Part shown: piece after piece, positions 1-8,966 of the stretch | Layout: each line of letters begins with the position of its first letter | Position numbering within the stretch: the stretch's first letter is position 1 | Assembly (NCBI GenBank): GCA_050949705.1 | Contig: JBMNGG010000005.1 | Span: forward strand, 190,950-254,949 | Direction: 5' to 3' | From: JBMNGG01 sp050949705 | Lineage (GTDB): Bacteria > Bacillota > Thermosediminibacteria > Thermosediminibacterales > Tepidanaerobacteraceae | DNA: 64,000 bases | The notes under the pieces: generated by a model | Databases searched by the model: none | What the model saw: the letters and a program-made list of their open reading frames with translations, nothing else | Told to the model about the DNA's origin: nothing | Made by a program: the position numbers and the translations under genes

Positions 1-174
1 TAGATAAGGTCTTCACATCCACATCCTACCATAATGCGTTGACTAATGGTGATTAATCATATTAATTGTTAAGATAACAAAGTATATTTTTATTGTCAAT
101 AGTTAATGAAATAACCAAAATATTTATTATTGCTCTTAAACATGCCATGGAAAGGAAAAATCATTATATGTAAA

Positions 175-215
175 AAGTGCTTCTTAGGTATTGATATGAT
201 ACCTAAGAAGCACTT
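175..215 (-). terminator. Intrinsic terminator of the glycerol operon
   Basis: A perfect 17-bp inverted repeat (175-191 and 199-215) with a 7-nt loop lies 14 nt past the stop of the chemoreceptor gene. Read on the minus strand it ends in five T, two of them inside the stem. It is the only strong terminator after the regulator and chemoreceptor genes, so the long operon probably ends here. Confidence 0.8.
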
Positions 216-229
216 AGAAGTATATTCAT

Positions 230-1969
230 TTAACTGGCATCTCTAACTACTTCACGAATAATGTCATAGTTATCATCGGCCGCTGCAACAAAACCATTTA
301 TTTTAGAGCTGTCTTGTTTGAAACCAATACTTCTGTCTTCAAACTCTGTAAAAGCCTTTTTAAATTTATTTACAATATTTTCATCAAGATTTGGTCGAGC
401 GGCAATACAGTCCTTTGGAATCGGGTCCGTTTGGGCTAAGTAAACAAGCTTGTCAACATCAAGTCCTCTGTTTTTCGCATCATCGATGGCTTCCGAATAA
501 GTAGCTCCTACCTTTACAGACCCTGAAAGTACTGCCTCCACCACGTTGCTGTGGGTTCCCAAGAATAATTGTTCTTCTAAATCCTTTTCAGGGTTTATCC
601 CAGCTTTCTTAAGAAGAAGTCTTGGATAAGCATATCCGGAAGCTGATTTTGGATCTACAAATGCCATCTGTTCACCCTTTACTTCTGAAAGATTTGTTAT
701 ACCCGACTTAACAGTAGTAATAATATATCCTAAGTAGTTCGGTGCTCCATTGACTATAGGAGTGGCTATAGGAATTACCGGAGCTTTATTACGAGCGTTT
801 ACATAAGCTAAAGGTGAGAACCACCCTATATCAACAATACCATCAATGAGACAATTAGCCAGGGCGTCATAATCCGTTGCAACTAAAACTCTAGGTATAA
901 GCCCTAGCTTTTTACATATTGTATTAATTACTGGAAGATAAAGGGATTTAATCACTTCCGGGCTTAAAGCAGGATTAATACCAAATATAATTTCATTTTC
1001 ACTTCTCAAAGAAGTTGAATGTTTTTGTAGTAAGTATACTTTGTCTACTAGATTGTCAGCAATATCGAGGAGTTTTTGATTATAATCTTCTTGATCTTTA
1101 ATATGAAATGCTACTTCACTGGTAGAATCGGCGGCTGATGCGGTTTTTTCTGAAAGAGTAGTAAAAATATCCGTTAAATATTTAGAGGTTTTTGCTTGTT
1201 CTTCTGAAGAATCAAAAAGCTCACTATTAAGCCTAGAAATATTTTCGAAAACTGCTACAGCATCATCCATAGCTCCTTTTCCTATTGCCATCTTGCTTTT
1301 TACATTTTTTAAACTTTTAGCACTTTCTTTTGAAATATTGCAGCCTTTGATTATCCCCTGATTTATCAGCTCTGCTGTTTTATGTATTTCTTGAGCTTTT
1401 TCTTTACTGCGCTCTGCTAGTTTCCTTATTTCTGTTGCAACTACACTAAAACCTAAACCAGCCTGACCAGCTCTAGCGGCTTCAATGGCAGCATTAAGTG
1501 ATAGTAAGTTTGTTTGCTGTGCAATATGCTTAACAAAATCTACAAAATCCTTGATTTTCTCCGTAAGTTCCAATAGAACTTCAATTTGGTTGGCTGATTC
1601 ATCCATTTCGGCTGTAACTTGAGCTAAAGCAGTTTCTACATCACTTATTGCCATGCTACCTTGTTCTACTTTTTTTAGGTAATCTTTTGAAATCTGCGTA
1701 ACACTAGAAGCTGTCTCTTTTAATTTAGACGCCAATATCGACAGGCCTTTTAGTTGTTCTGAACCACTGGCAGAACTAGCACTTATTTCTTGGGAATTAC
1801 AAGAAATACTATCTATTGCTTTAACCAAATTCCTAATAGTTTCAGAATTTTTCGCAACAACCCACTTAATTTCATGTGTATCATAACCTAACTGTTCACA
1901 AAGTTGAAGTATTTCACTTTGGCTTGTAAAGGATTCCTGTTTGTCATTATCGGTTTTTGTGAAATACAT
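230..1969 (-). CDS. Soluble methyl-accepting chemotaxis protein with C-terminal PhnD-like ligand-binding domain
   Basis: This is a 579-residue protein with no signal peptide or membrane segment. The N-terminal half is a coiled-coil chemoreceptor signalling domain. Its conserved hairpin tip is near residues 148-195 and includes the motifs QQTNLLSLNAAIEAARAG and GFSVVATEIRKLAE. Residues of about 325-575 resemble substrate-binding proteins of the PhnD (phosphate/phosphite/phosphonate) family, with motifs IFGINPALSPE, DIGWFSPLAYV and DPKSASGYAYP. PhnD proteins are normally extracytoplasmic; here the domain should be cytoplasmic. The gene starts 24 nt after the sigma-54 activator, with AAGGAG seven bases before ATG, so it is very probably in the glycerol operon. 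A phosphorylated ligand such as glycerol-3-phosphate is my inference; the fold assignment is by motif recognition only. Confidence 0.85.
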   Translation of the reverse strand: MYFTKTDNDKQESFTSQSEILQLCEQLGYDTHEIKWVVAKNSETIRNLVKAIDSISCNSQEISASSASGSEQLKGLSILASKLKETASSVTQISKDYLKKVEQGSMAISDVETALAQVTAEMDESANQIEVLLELTEKIKDFVDFVKHIAQQTNLLSLNAAIEAARAGQAGLGFSVVATEIRKLAERSKEKAQEIHKTAELINQGIIKGCNISKESAKSLKNVKSKMAIGKGAMDDAVAVFENISRLNSELFDSSEEQAKTSKYLTDIFTTLSEKTASAADSTSEVAFHIKDQEDYNQKLLDIADNLVDKVYLLQKHSTSLRSENEIIFGINPALSPEVIKSLYLPVINTICKKLGLIPRVLVATDYDALANCLIDGIVDIGWFSPLAYVNARNKAPVIPIATPIVNGAPNYLGYIITTVKSGITNLSEVKGEQMAFVDPKSASGYAYPRLLLKKAGINPEKDLEEQLFLGTHSNVVEAVLSGSVKVGATYSEAIDDAKNRGLDVDKLVYLAQTDPIPKDCIAARPNLDENIVNKFKKAFTEFEDRSIGFKQDSSKINGFVAAADDNYDIIREVVRDAS

Positions 1970-1993
1970 TTTATGGCTCCTTTATCTTATATT

Positions 1994-3643
1994 TCATTCA
2001 ACAATACCATACTTTCTTGCTTTTGCCGCAACTGTTTTATGTGTTATCCCTAAAACCTTACCTGCAGCATTAAAGCTTTTATACTTTTCTAAAGCCATTT
2101 CTATTATGGCTTTCTCATATTCATCAAAGGTAGCCAACTCCCCGTCAACGTCAGGATTTATTAGTGGTTGTTTATTTTCAATAACTTTACCGGTTATATA
2201 TTGTGGCAGATCCCAAACATCTATTACATCACCATCTGCCATATTAATAACACGTTCGATTATATTTTCCAGTTCCCGAACATTTCCTGGCCAATCATAA
2301 TTATACAGATGCCTGATAGCCCTTTTTGTTATAGTCTTGTTTTTCTTTTCTAGCTTTTCGCTAAGTTTTTTAAGGAAATGCTCTACTAAAAGAGGTATAT
2401 CATCTTTTCTTTCTCTTAAACTAGGAAGCGTTACAGGTAATACATTCAATCTATAATAAAGATCCTCCCTAAATTCCCCTTCTTTTACCATTTGGTTAAG
2501 GTCTCGATGAGTTGCAGCTACTATCCTGATATCAACTTTAATGACCTGATTACCTCCAACTCTCTCGAATTCACGTTCTTGTAATACTCTAAGCAGCTTA
2601 GCTTGTAAGTTCTTATCAAGCTCACCTATTTCATCTAAAAAAATTGTTCCACCATTAGCCAGTTCAAATTTGCCGATTTTTTGATAAAGAGCCCCGGTGA
2701 AAGCACCTCTTTCATGTCCAAATAGCTCACTTTCTAATAGAGTAGACGGTATACCGGGGCAGTTAACCGTAACAAAAGGCCCTTTACTTCTCCTGCTGGC
2801 ATAATGAATGGCTTCAGCTACTAATTCCTTTCCGGTCCCACTTTCTCCCTGCAGCAGAACAGTTGAAGATGTTCTTGCCGCTTTAGCTGCAACATCTAAT
2901 GCCGCAATTAATTTTTCACTTCTACCTATAATACCGCTAAAAGCCTTATCCAGCTCAGACACTTCTCTTCTTATAGGTAAATTAAAGGTCTTGGTAGTGA
3001 ATGATTCAGCCGTCGAGGCGTTTTTGTTAAAAATAATAGTATATCCTACGATTTCACCTTGGACAAAAATAGGATTTATATCTGTAGCAACTATATTTTG
3101 CACATCAGATTCTTCAGACCCAAAAACTCCAATCCCATGGGATACAGAATTTAAATCTATGCCCGGTAAAATATCTTGGACAGGATTTCCAATGATGTGA
3201 TGTTTTCTGACGCCCATTAAATCTTCAACGATTTTATTACATACGGTTATAATGCCTCTTGTATTAGTTACGATCAAGCCAAGACCTATGCTGTCAAAAA
3301 TCTTATCTGCTTTGAGCATATTTTCCTCTAAAATCGTATCTACTTGCTCCATTTCAGCATTACTTTGAGGCAATAAATCACCCTTGAGTAGTTCCTCGAA
3401 GCAATTAATTGCCTCAGTTGCGTTAGACCCTTTCGCCACTATTGTTATACGCTCTCCAGGTTTTATATTAAGTGAGTGAATAGCCATCAGGGCGGTAGCC
3501 GGCACTTCCCTTCCGGCTTGATTTCGGATATTTATACTAGTATCCATCATACTTTCAATTTCGTAAGCTTTCTGAACCACCATAGCCGCAGCTCTGATAT
3601 GCATTCCTTTAGGATGGGTAAAAACAGCATCCTTTTGAAACAA
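1994..3643 (-). CDS. Sigma-54-dependent activator: HPr-like, PAS, AAA+ and Fis-type HTH domains
   Basis: This is a 549-residue enhancer-binding protein. Residues 1-90 resemble the PTS phosphocarrier HPr: His is at position 15 in GMHIRAA, while the residue aligned with regulatory Ser46 is Ala (motif VPATALMAIHSL). A PAS domain follows (about 105-215, IFDSIGLGLIVTNTRG). The AAA+ module (about 240-470) has Walker A GESGTGKE, the sigma-54 contact motif GAFTGA and Walker B GGTIFLDEIGE. A Fis-type helix-turn-helix closes the protein (about 505-549). It lies 35 nt after the DUF1667 gene of the glycerol-3-phosphate dehydrogenase operon, so it probably controls glycerol use. A sigma-54 promoter with paired dyad sites upstream of glpP is its likely target. 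Phosphorylation of His15 as input is inferred. Confidence 0.93.
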   Translation of the reverse strand: MFQKDAVFTHPKGMHIRAAAMVVQKAYEIESMMDTSINIRNQAGREVPATALMAIHSLNIKPGERITIVAKGSNATEAINCFEELLKGDLLPQSNAEMEQVDTILEENMLKADKIFDSIGLGLIVTNTRGIITVCNKIVEDLMGVRKHHIIGNPVQDILPGIDLNSVSHGIGVFGSEESDVQNIVATDINPIFVQGEIVGYTIIFNKNASTAESFTTKTFNLPIRREVSELDKAFSGIIGRSEKLIAALDVAAKAARTSSTVLLQGESGTGKELVAEAIHYASRRSKGPFVTVNCPGIPSTLLESELFGHERGAFTGALYQKIGKFELANGGTIFLDEIGELDKNLQAKLLRVLQEREFERVGGNQVIKVDIRIVAATHRDLNQMVKEGEFREDLYYRLNVLPVTLPSLRERKDDIPLLVEHFLKKLSEKLEKKNKTITKRAIRHLYNYDWPGNVRELENIIERVINMADGDVIDVWDLPQYITGKVIENKQPLINPDVDGELATFDEYEKAIIEMALEKYKSFNAAGKVLGITHKTVAAKARKYGIVE

Positions 3644-3678
3644 GGCTTTTCACCCTTTCACTTATAACAAATGTATTT

Positions 3679-4038
3679 TTATTTAGCATTTGCTGTGGCT
3701 ATTACTTCAACTCCAGTTCCCACAATATTTTTAGCTATTACATCTCCGACCTTTACCGGAGGAACTACTATTTTATCTTTAAGTTCAACCATAGCTTTCT
3801 TAAGTAAATGTTTGGGAATTGGCTCTATTGTTCTTATTGGCAAAACTCGACCTGTGGAAAGCTTGACGGTCGTAGTTAAAATTCTTCTGGGATCTAATAC
3901 TTCACTCTTGGCATAGTCAATACCACGTTTGCAGTCATAATTCTTTATGCTTGTTATTTCACCATTGTTAATTTCTACGTCGATCCTACACCCTTTCGGG
4001 CATACAATACAAGTTACCACTCTTTTAGTCACCTTCAA
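3679..4038 (-). CDS. DUF1667 protein, small partner of the glycerol-3-phosphate dehydrogenase
   Basis: This 119-residue protein has an N-terminal Cys-x2-Cys-x3-Cys cluster (CIVCPKGC) and a later cysteine in YDCKRGIDYA, typical of DUF1667. Such proteins are regularly encoded next to GlpA-like dehydrogenase and a second FAD oxidoreductase in Firmicutes, and probably carry a metal or iron-sulfur centre in electron transfer. The biochemical role is not established. The start is a TTG overlapping the stop of the preceding FAD gene by 14 nt, which indicates translational coupling. A slightly later start cannot be excluded. Confidence 0.85.
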   Translation of the reverse strand: MKVTKRVVTCIVCPKGCRIDVEINNGEITSIKNYDCKRGIDYAKSEVLDPRRILTTTVKLSTGRVLPIRTIEPIPKHLLKKAMVELKDKIVVPPVKVGDVIAKNIVGTGVEVIATANAK

Positions 4039-5302
4039 TTACACCTTCTTCCTGAAGGGATATTTTCAGGCTTTGAATATCTTTGCCAGCTAATTCTTCT
4101 TTTTTTATCTCAATATTAATCATTTCACTTGGTCTTATATGTCTTAGCACTTTTGAGCGAATGGGACCTTTATCAGACTCTACCAATAATCGTGCTTTTT
4201 CCATAGGGGCTCTACAACGCAAGAAAAAATTTTGTTTTTTATTAAGAATTTTATCTGCGTCTATTAATTGAGGCACTACATATCCGACACCTTCCCCAGG
4301 AATAACAGAAATATTATTTGTTGTTGGTTCCTTTTCACCGAGATAATCAACTGCACCTTTTCCTGCAAGTTGAGCTTCCATAGTTACAAAGTCAACTAAA
4401 TCATGAACATGAACTACGTTTCCACAAGCGAATATTCCAGGAATTGTTGTTTCCATCCTCTGGTTTACCACAGGACCTGATGTCAAATTGTCGATTTGGA
4501 TATCTGCCATCTTAGATAACTCGTTTTCTGGAATTAAACCTACTGAAAGCAACAATGTATCACACGGAATATACTTTTCTGTGGAATGAATTGGTTTTAA
4601 ATCCCCATCAACTTCAGCTATTGTTACACCTTCCACCCTATACCTTCCATGAATATCAACAACTGTGTGGCTCAGTAAAAGAGGTATGTTATAATCCTCA
4701 AGGCACTGAACTATGTTTCGGGTAAGACCATTTGAGTATGGAAGTATCTCTGCAACACACTTAACTTTGGCACCTTCTAGGGTAAAGCGTCGTGCCATGA
4801 TTAAGCCTATATCCCCAGAACCCAAAATCACTATTTCTTTTCCAGGCATGTAACCTTCTATATTTACAAATCTTTGTGCTGTACCTGCTGTATAGATACC
4901 TGCAGGACGATAACCAGGTATATTAATAGCTCCCCTTGTTCTTTCGCGGCATCCCATTGCTAATATTATCGCATTGGCTTGGATTTGCATTAATCCTTTT
5001 TCCCTATTAACTGCTATTATCTTCTTATCCCTCGTTAATTCTATTATCATAGTGTCAAGTAAAACTTCGATACCCATCTGCTCAAGTTCTGTAATGAATC
5101 TATCAGCATACTCCGGTCCTGTTAATTCTTCATTAAAAACGTGTAATCCAAATCCATTATGTATACACTGTTGTAATATACCTCCCAGGCCTGAATCTCG
5201 TTCAACAAGCAGGACATCATCTACTCCATTCTTTTTAGCTTCTATTGCAGCAGCAAGACCTGCTGGACCACCACCTATTACTACCAGATTCTTAGTTATC
5301 AA
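4025..5302 (-). CDS. FAD-dependent NAD(P)-disulfide-reductase-type oxidoreductase of the glycerol-3-phosphate operon
   Basis: This protein of about 425 residues has an N-terminal Rossmann motif (VVIGGGPAGLAAAIEA), a second dinucleotide motif (IVILGSGDIGLIMARR) and a C-terminal FAD motif (GIFACGNVVHVHD). This fits the pyridine-nucleotide-disulfide oxidoreductase family. It sits between the GlpA-like dehydrogenase and the DUF1667 protein, the usual three-gene set. It probably passes electrons from glycerol-3-phosphate oxidation to a cytosolic or membrane acceptor; the acceptor is unknown. I choose a TTG start at 5302 because AAGGTGGTGA (nine of ten bases of the ideal site) lies five bases upstream. 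A GTG at 5314 is the alternative. It overlaps the upstream stop by 11 nt. Confidence 0.88.
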   Translation of the reverse strand: MITKNLVVIGGGPAGLAAAIEAKKNGVDDVLLVERDSGLGGILQQCIHNGFGLHVFNEELTGPEYADRFITELEQMGIEVLLDTMIIELTRDKKIIAVNREKGLMQIQANAIILAMGCRERTRGAINIPGYRPAGIYTAGTAQRFVNIEGYMPGKEIVILGSGDIGLIMARRFTLEGAKVKCVAEILPYSNGLTRNIVQCLEDYNIPLLLSHTVVDIHGRYRVEGVTIAEVDGDLKPIHSTEKYIPCDTLLLSVGLIPENELSKMADIQIDNLTSGPVVNQRMETTIPGIFACGNVVHVHDLVDFVTMEAQLAGKGAVDYLGEKEPTTNNISVIPGEGVGYVVPQLIDADKILNKKQNFFLRCRAPMEKARLLVESDKGPIRSKVLRHIRPSEMINIEIKKEELAGKDIQSLKISLQEEGVIEGD

Positions 5303-6764
5303 TATTGTCACCACCTTCGACCTGAAGAAATTCCTTTATACGAGCAACAAGCATATTAGAGTCTGGACCTTTTTTAGTTATTTCTAACGGGTCTATACCT
5401 AGTTCTCTAGCAATAATTTCCAACACTCTTGGAGAACAGAAACCTCCTTGGCAACGCCCCATTCCAGCACGGGTTCTTCTTTTAACAGCATCTATACTTC
5501 GCGCTCCTACTGGTCTTTTTATAGCATCAATAATTTCTGCTTCGGTAACAGTTTCACACCGACAGATAACATGACCAAAAGCAGGGTTCTGCTCAATGAG
5601 TTTACTGCGCTCTTTGTTATCTAATTCTCTAAATCTTACTTTTTTAGGTCTCTGTGGAATAAAATCCGGTTTTTCTTTTAGAGTAACACCTTGTTCTTGC
5701 AATATTTCCCTTACCATTATTGCTATGGCCGGTGCTGAAGTTAATCCGGGAGACTGTATACCTCCAACGTTAATAAAGCCTCTGACCTTTTTAGATGCCT
5801 CTATAATGAAATCATTGGTATTAGATACTGCCCTCAGACCTGCAAAGGAAGTTATGATATTTTTTAGAGGTAAATCAGGTACAAGCTTCTTCCCACCTTC
5901 TATAATCTCCTTAATACCAGGTGGGTTCACGCTTGTATCATTTTTATCTTCAATGTTATTAGAGTTTGGACCTATAAAAATGTTTCCGTCAACAGTTGGG
6001 CATACTAATATTCCTTTTGATATCTTAGTTGGAGTGGGGAATATGGCCTTTGATACGAGATTCCCAAAATGTTTATCAAAAATAAGGTATTCACCTTTAC
6101 GTGGGGTTATCGAATATTCTTCAGCTCCTGCCATTTTGGATATTTCATCCGCAAAAAGTCCTGCAGCATTTATTACATATTTAGATCGAATACTTCCTTT
6201 TGGAGTTTTAACAAGAAAACTGGAATCTTCCAGAACTTCTATATCAATTACGGGTGCATTTAGCAAAAACTTCACACCATTTTGATTGGCATTTTCCGCA
6301 AGAGCAATAGTAAGTTCATATGGACATACAAGCCCTCCGGTAGGAGCATTGAGAGCCGCTCGGGCATTAGGGCTTAAATTAGGTTCCATGGCATGTAGTT
6401 CATCTTTTCCGATTATAGAAAGATACTTTACTCCATTGATTTTGCCTCGCTCTAATAATTCTTCAAGTGCCTTTTCTTCTTCTTCTGTTACTGCAACTAC
6501 TAAAGAGCCGTTCATTACTAGTGGTACATCAAGTTCTTCGCATAAAGCAGGATATAGTTTGTTGCCTTCTACATTTAGTTTGGCTTTCCAAGTGCCCGGA
6601 GCTGCATCAAAACCAGCATGCACTATGGCACTGTTAGCTTTACTTGTACCACATGCTACATCTTCTTCCTTTTCGACCACAGTTATATTTAAGTCATACC
6701 GAGACAGTTCGCGAGCTATAGAACAACCCGTTACTCCTGCTCCAATAATTACTATGTCTTCCAT
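5292..6764 (-). CDS. glpA: Anaerobic-type glycerol-3-phosphate dehydrogenase (GlpA-like) with BFD-like [2Fe-2S] domain
   Basis: This is a 490-residue FAD enzyme that should oxidise glycerol-3-phosphate to dihydroxyacetone phosphate. The N-terminus shows the FAD motif IVIIGAGVTGCSIARELS and the DAO-family pattern ACGTSKANSAIVHAGFD. The C-terminal 100 residues form a BFD-like [2Fe-2S] domain, with CRCET and then CQGGFC cysteines about 35 residues later. The start has GGGAGGT upstream. It is the first gene after the hairpin downstream of glpK and is translationally coupled to the second FAD protein. Together with the DUF1667 protein it forms the oxidation step after glycerol kinase. Confidence 0.9.
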   Translation of the reverse strand: MEDIVIIGAGVTGCSIARELSRYDLNITVVEKEEDVACGTSKANSAIVHAGFDAAPGTWKAKLNVEGNKLYPALCEELDVPLVMNGSLVVAVTEEEEKALEELLERGKINGVKYLSIIGKDELHAMEPNLSPNARAALNAPTGGLVCPYELTIALAENANQNGVKFLLNAPVIDIEVLEDSSFLVKTPKGSIRSKYVINAAGLFADEISKMAGAEEYSITPRKGEYLIFDKHFGNLVSKAIFPTPTKISKGILVCPTVDGNIFIGPNSNNIEDKNDTSVNPPGIKEIIEGGKKLVPDLPLKNIITSFAGLRAVSNTNDFIIEASKKVRGFINVGGIQSPGLTSAPAIAIMVREILQEQGVTLKEKPDFIPQRPKKVRFRELDNKERSKLIEQNPAFGHVICRCETVTEAEIIDAIKRPVGARSIDAVKRRTRAGMGRCQGGFCSPRVLEIIARELGIDPLEITKKGPDSNMLVARIKEFLQVEGGDNIDN

Positions 6765-6784
6765 ATTCTACCTCCCTAAAAATG

Positions 6785-6814
6785 GAAAAACCACACCTAT
6801 ATAAAGGTGTGGTT
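6785..6814 (-). terminator. Hairpin between glpK and glpA, possible GlpP-controlled attenuator
   Basis: A 10-bp perfect stem (6789-6798 and 6805-6814) with a 6-nt loop is followed on the minus strand by TTTTTCCATTTTT. It can end transcription from glpK. In Bacillus subtilis GlpP acts on just such a hairpin upstream of glpD, so readthrough into glpA may be regulated. That role here is inferred. Confidence 0.75.
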
Positions 6815-6881
6815 CTCCTTATTCTCCGCCACAGCTTCAACAATTTAAATAAAAATTTTTATACTTTCGTTTGAATAATTA

Positions 6882-8376
6882 TTATTTATCTTCCCAGTCA
6901 AGGGCTCTTTCAACAGCTTTCTTCCAACCCTTATATAAGTTGTCTTTCATATTGCTATCCATTTCAGGTTTAAAGGTCCTATCAATCTGCCACTTAGCCG
7001 CAATATCATCCTTATCTTTCCAATATCCTACTGCAAGGCCTGCAAGGTAAGCAGCACCTAAAGCAGTAGTTTCAATTACTTTAGGTCTGTCAACGGGTAC
7101 ACCTAGGATATCTGATTGGAACTGCATCAGGAAGTTGTTGGCAACGGCTCCGCCGTCGACCTTTAGGCTCTTTAGAGTGATACCGGAATCCTTCTGCATA
7201 GCTTCCAGATACATCGCGGGTCTGGTAGCAAATAGACTCGAGAGCGGCTCTTACAATGTGCTCACGCTTCGCACCACGGGTTAAGCCGACAATCGTGCCC
7301 CGAGCATACATATCCCAGTAAGGTGCACCAAGACCTACAAATGCAGGTACCAGGTAAACGCCGTTATTATCTTCTACTTTTGTTGCAAGCTCTTCGCTTT
7401 GAGCTGCATTGTCTAAGACTCTAAGCTCATCTCTGAGCCACTGCACTACAGCACCAGCTATAAAGATACTGCCTTCTAAAGCATATTCTACCTTTCCGTC
7501 TACCCCCCAAGCTATGGTAGTCAGCAATCCGCTCTTGGATGCAACAGCTTTCTCACCAGTATTCATCAACATAAAGCACCCTGTTCCATAGGTGTTCTTT
7601 GCCATACCTGGGCTATAACAAGCCTGACCAAACAGAGCTGCTTGCTGGTCACCAGCAACACCAGAAATTGGAACTTCTCCGCCAAATACTTCTGTAGTGG
7701 TATGACCATATACATGGCTTGAAGGCATGGGTTTTGGAAGCATTGAACGAGGTATATCGAGTTCTTTAAGTATATCATCATCCCAGTCTAATTTATGGAT
7801 ATTAAACAACATGGTTCTTGAGGCATTACTATAATCAGTAACATGGACTTTACCGCCTGTAAGATTCCAGATAAGCCATGTATCAATATTACCAAATAAC
7901 AACTCGCCTTTTTCGGCTTTTTCTCTAGCACCTTCAACGTTATCTAATATCCACTTTACTTTTGTGCCGGAGAAATATGCATCTACTACCAATCCGGTCT
8001 TCTCACGGATCTTTTCAGTAAGACCGCGAGCTTTCAGGTCATCACAAATAGGAGCGGTTCTGCGGCACTGCCACACAATGGCATTATAAACAGGTTTACC
8101 CGTGTTCTTATCCCATACAACAGTGGTTTCCCGTTGGTTGGTGATACCGATAGCGGCAATATCGTTAACCGTGAGCCCACATTTTAAGAGGACTTCCTTG
8201 GCTACACCTATCTGACTTCCCCAAATTTCCATCGGATCGTGTTCTACCCAGCCGGGTTTAGGATAAATCTGGGTAAATTCTCGGTTGGTAACACCCTTAA
8301 TCAATCCGTTTTCATCAAACACAATCGCCCTTGAACTGGTAGTCCCCTGGTCTAAAGCCATAATGTACTTAGCCAC
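6882..8376 (-). pseudogene. glpK: Glycerol kinase GlpK, interrupted by a one-base insertion
   Basis: The reading frame from the GTG at 8376 gives classical glycerol kinase (ALDQGTTSSRAIVFD, DQQAALFGQACY, GTGCFMLMNTG). It leaves frame near 7210, right after the conserved YQTRDV. The remaining sequence, with the motifs LEAMQKDSG, VDGGAVANNFLMQFQSD and ALGAAYLAGLAVG, continues in the next frame to 6882. Removing one base at 7208-7212 restores a protein of about 497 residues, the usual family length. The insertion is not in a homopolymer. A ribosome site AAGGAGGT precedes the GTG start. The enzyme phosphorylates glycerol with ATP and links uptake to GlpA. It could be a true recent mutation or a sequencing error; the rest of the operon looks intact. 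Confidence 0.9.
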
Positions 8377-8428
8377 TAGACATTACCTCCTTGTTTTTAT
8401 ATAATTTTCATTTATATATTTAAATGTG

Positions 8429-8448
8429 GGTGCGGCCAAGACCGCACC
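8429..8448. other. Stem-loop between the uptake genes and glpK
   Basis: A 7-bp GC-rich stem (8429-8435 and 8442-8448) lies in the spacer before glpK. The T-run follows only on the plus strand, opposite to the genes. It may be an mRNA-stabilising or processing structure rather than a terminator for this operon. Confidence 0.5.
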
Positions 8449-8530
8449 TATTTTTACTTTTGCGGCTTGATTTCGTTATTTATGATTTATAATTTTGCAT
8501 TCAGTATGGATATTAATATTTTTCTGACAA

Positions 8531-8869
8531 TTAGACGTAAAGGCAATAGAGAATAAATCCGCCCAGAATTCCTCCGAGAATTGCATTAATAATCATACCT
8601 ATACCTTTACCTACATCATCCCCGGATATGGCTGAAGCTACAAATAAGCCTATAAATGCTGCCCAAGCCATGTCAATCCAGGCTGCTCCGGATTGATAAA
8701 TCAGACCCACACCGTGATTGAGTGTCCATGTTGTGCCAACTATAAAACCTGCTGCAATCCAGCCACCTATTGGACCTAATTTATCTACCAGAGCTCCCCA
8801 ACAAAGTCTACATAGAAACGGAAATATAAAACCACCAGCCATAGTCGCTATAATCTTTGGAAATGTCAT
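8531..8869 (-). CDS. Small membrane protein of glycerol operon (probable glycerol transporter subunit, Lin0368-like)
   Basis: This 112-residue, strongly hydrophobic protein has about three to four membrane segments rich in glycine. It has a clear ribosome site (GGGGAGGTCATAAA before ATG). It is followed by glpK and preceded by a second small membrane protein with similar motifs (GGWIAAGFIVGTTWTLNHGVG here, GGWFAGLMIISIMWFMNHFLG there, each a few residues longer than the shared core GGW-x-A-G). No GlpF aquaglyceroporin is seen, so the pair probably supplies glycerol uptake. I recall the Listeria Lin0367/Lin0368-type proteins annotated as putative glycerol transporter subunits. The family assignment is from memory and context. 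Confidence 0.75.
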   Translation of the reverse strand: MTFPKIIATMAGGFIFPFLCRLCWGALVDKLGPIGGWIAAGFIVGTTWTLNHGVGLIYQSGAAWIDMAWAAFIGLFVASAISGDDVGKGIGMIINAILGGILGGFILYCLYV

Positions 8870-8966
8870 TTTATGACCTCCCCTATTTTTTAATTTATAG
8901 GAAACTATTTTCCCTTAGTTTGTTACTATACAAAAATTTCTTTGTAAAAAAGAACTAATTTACTAC

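Noticed and set aside
5596..6285. Long plus-strand frame of 229 residues opposite glpA
   Set aside because: It is the antisense shadow of a clear dehydrogenase gene and lacks a ribosome site and recognisable domains.
8429..8448. Rho-independent terminator between the uptake genes and glpK
   Set aside because: The T-run follows only on the plus strand, where no gene is transcribed, so it is listed as a stem-loop only.
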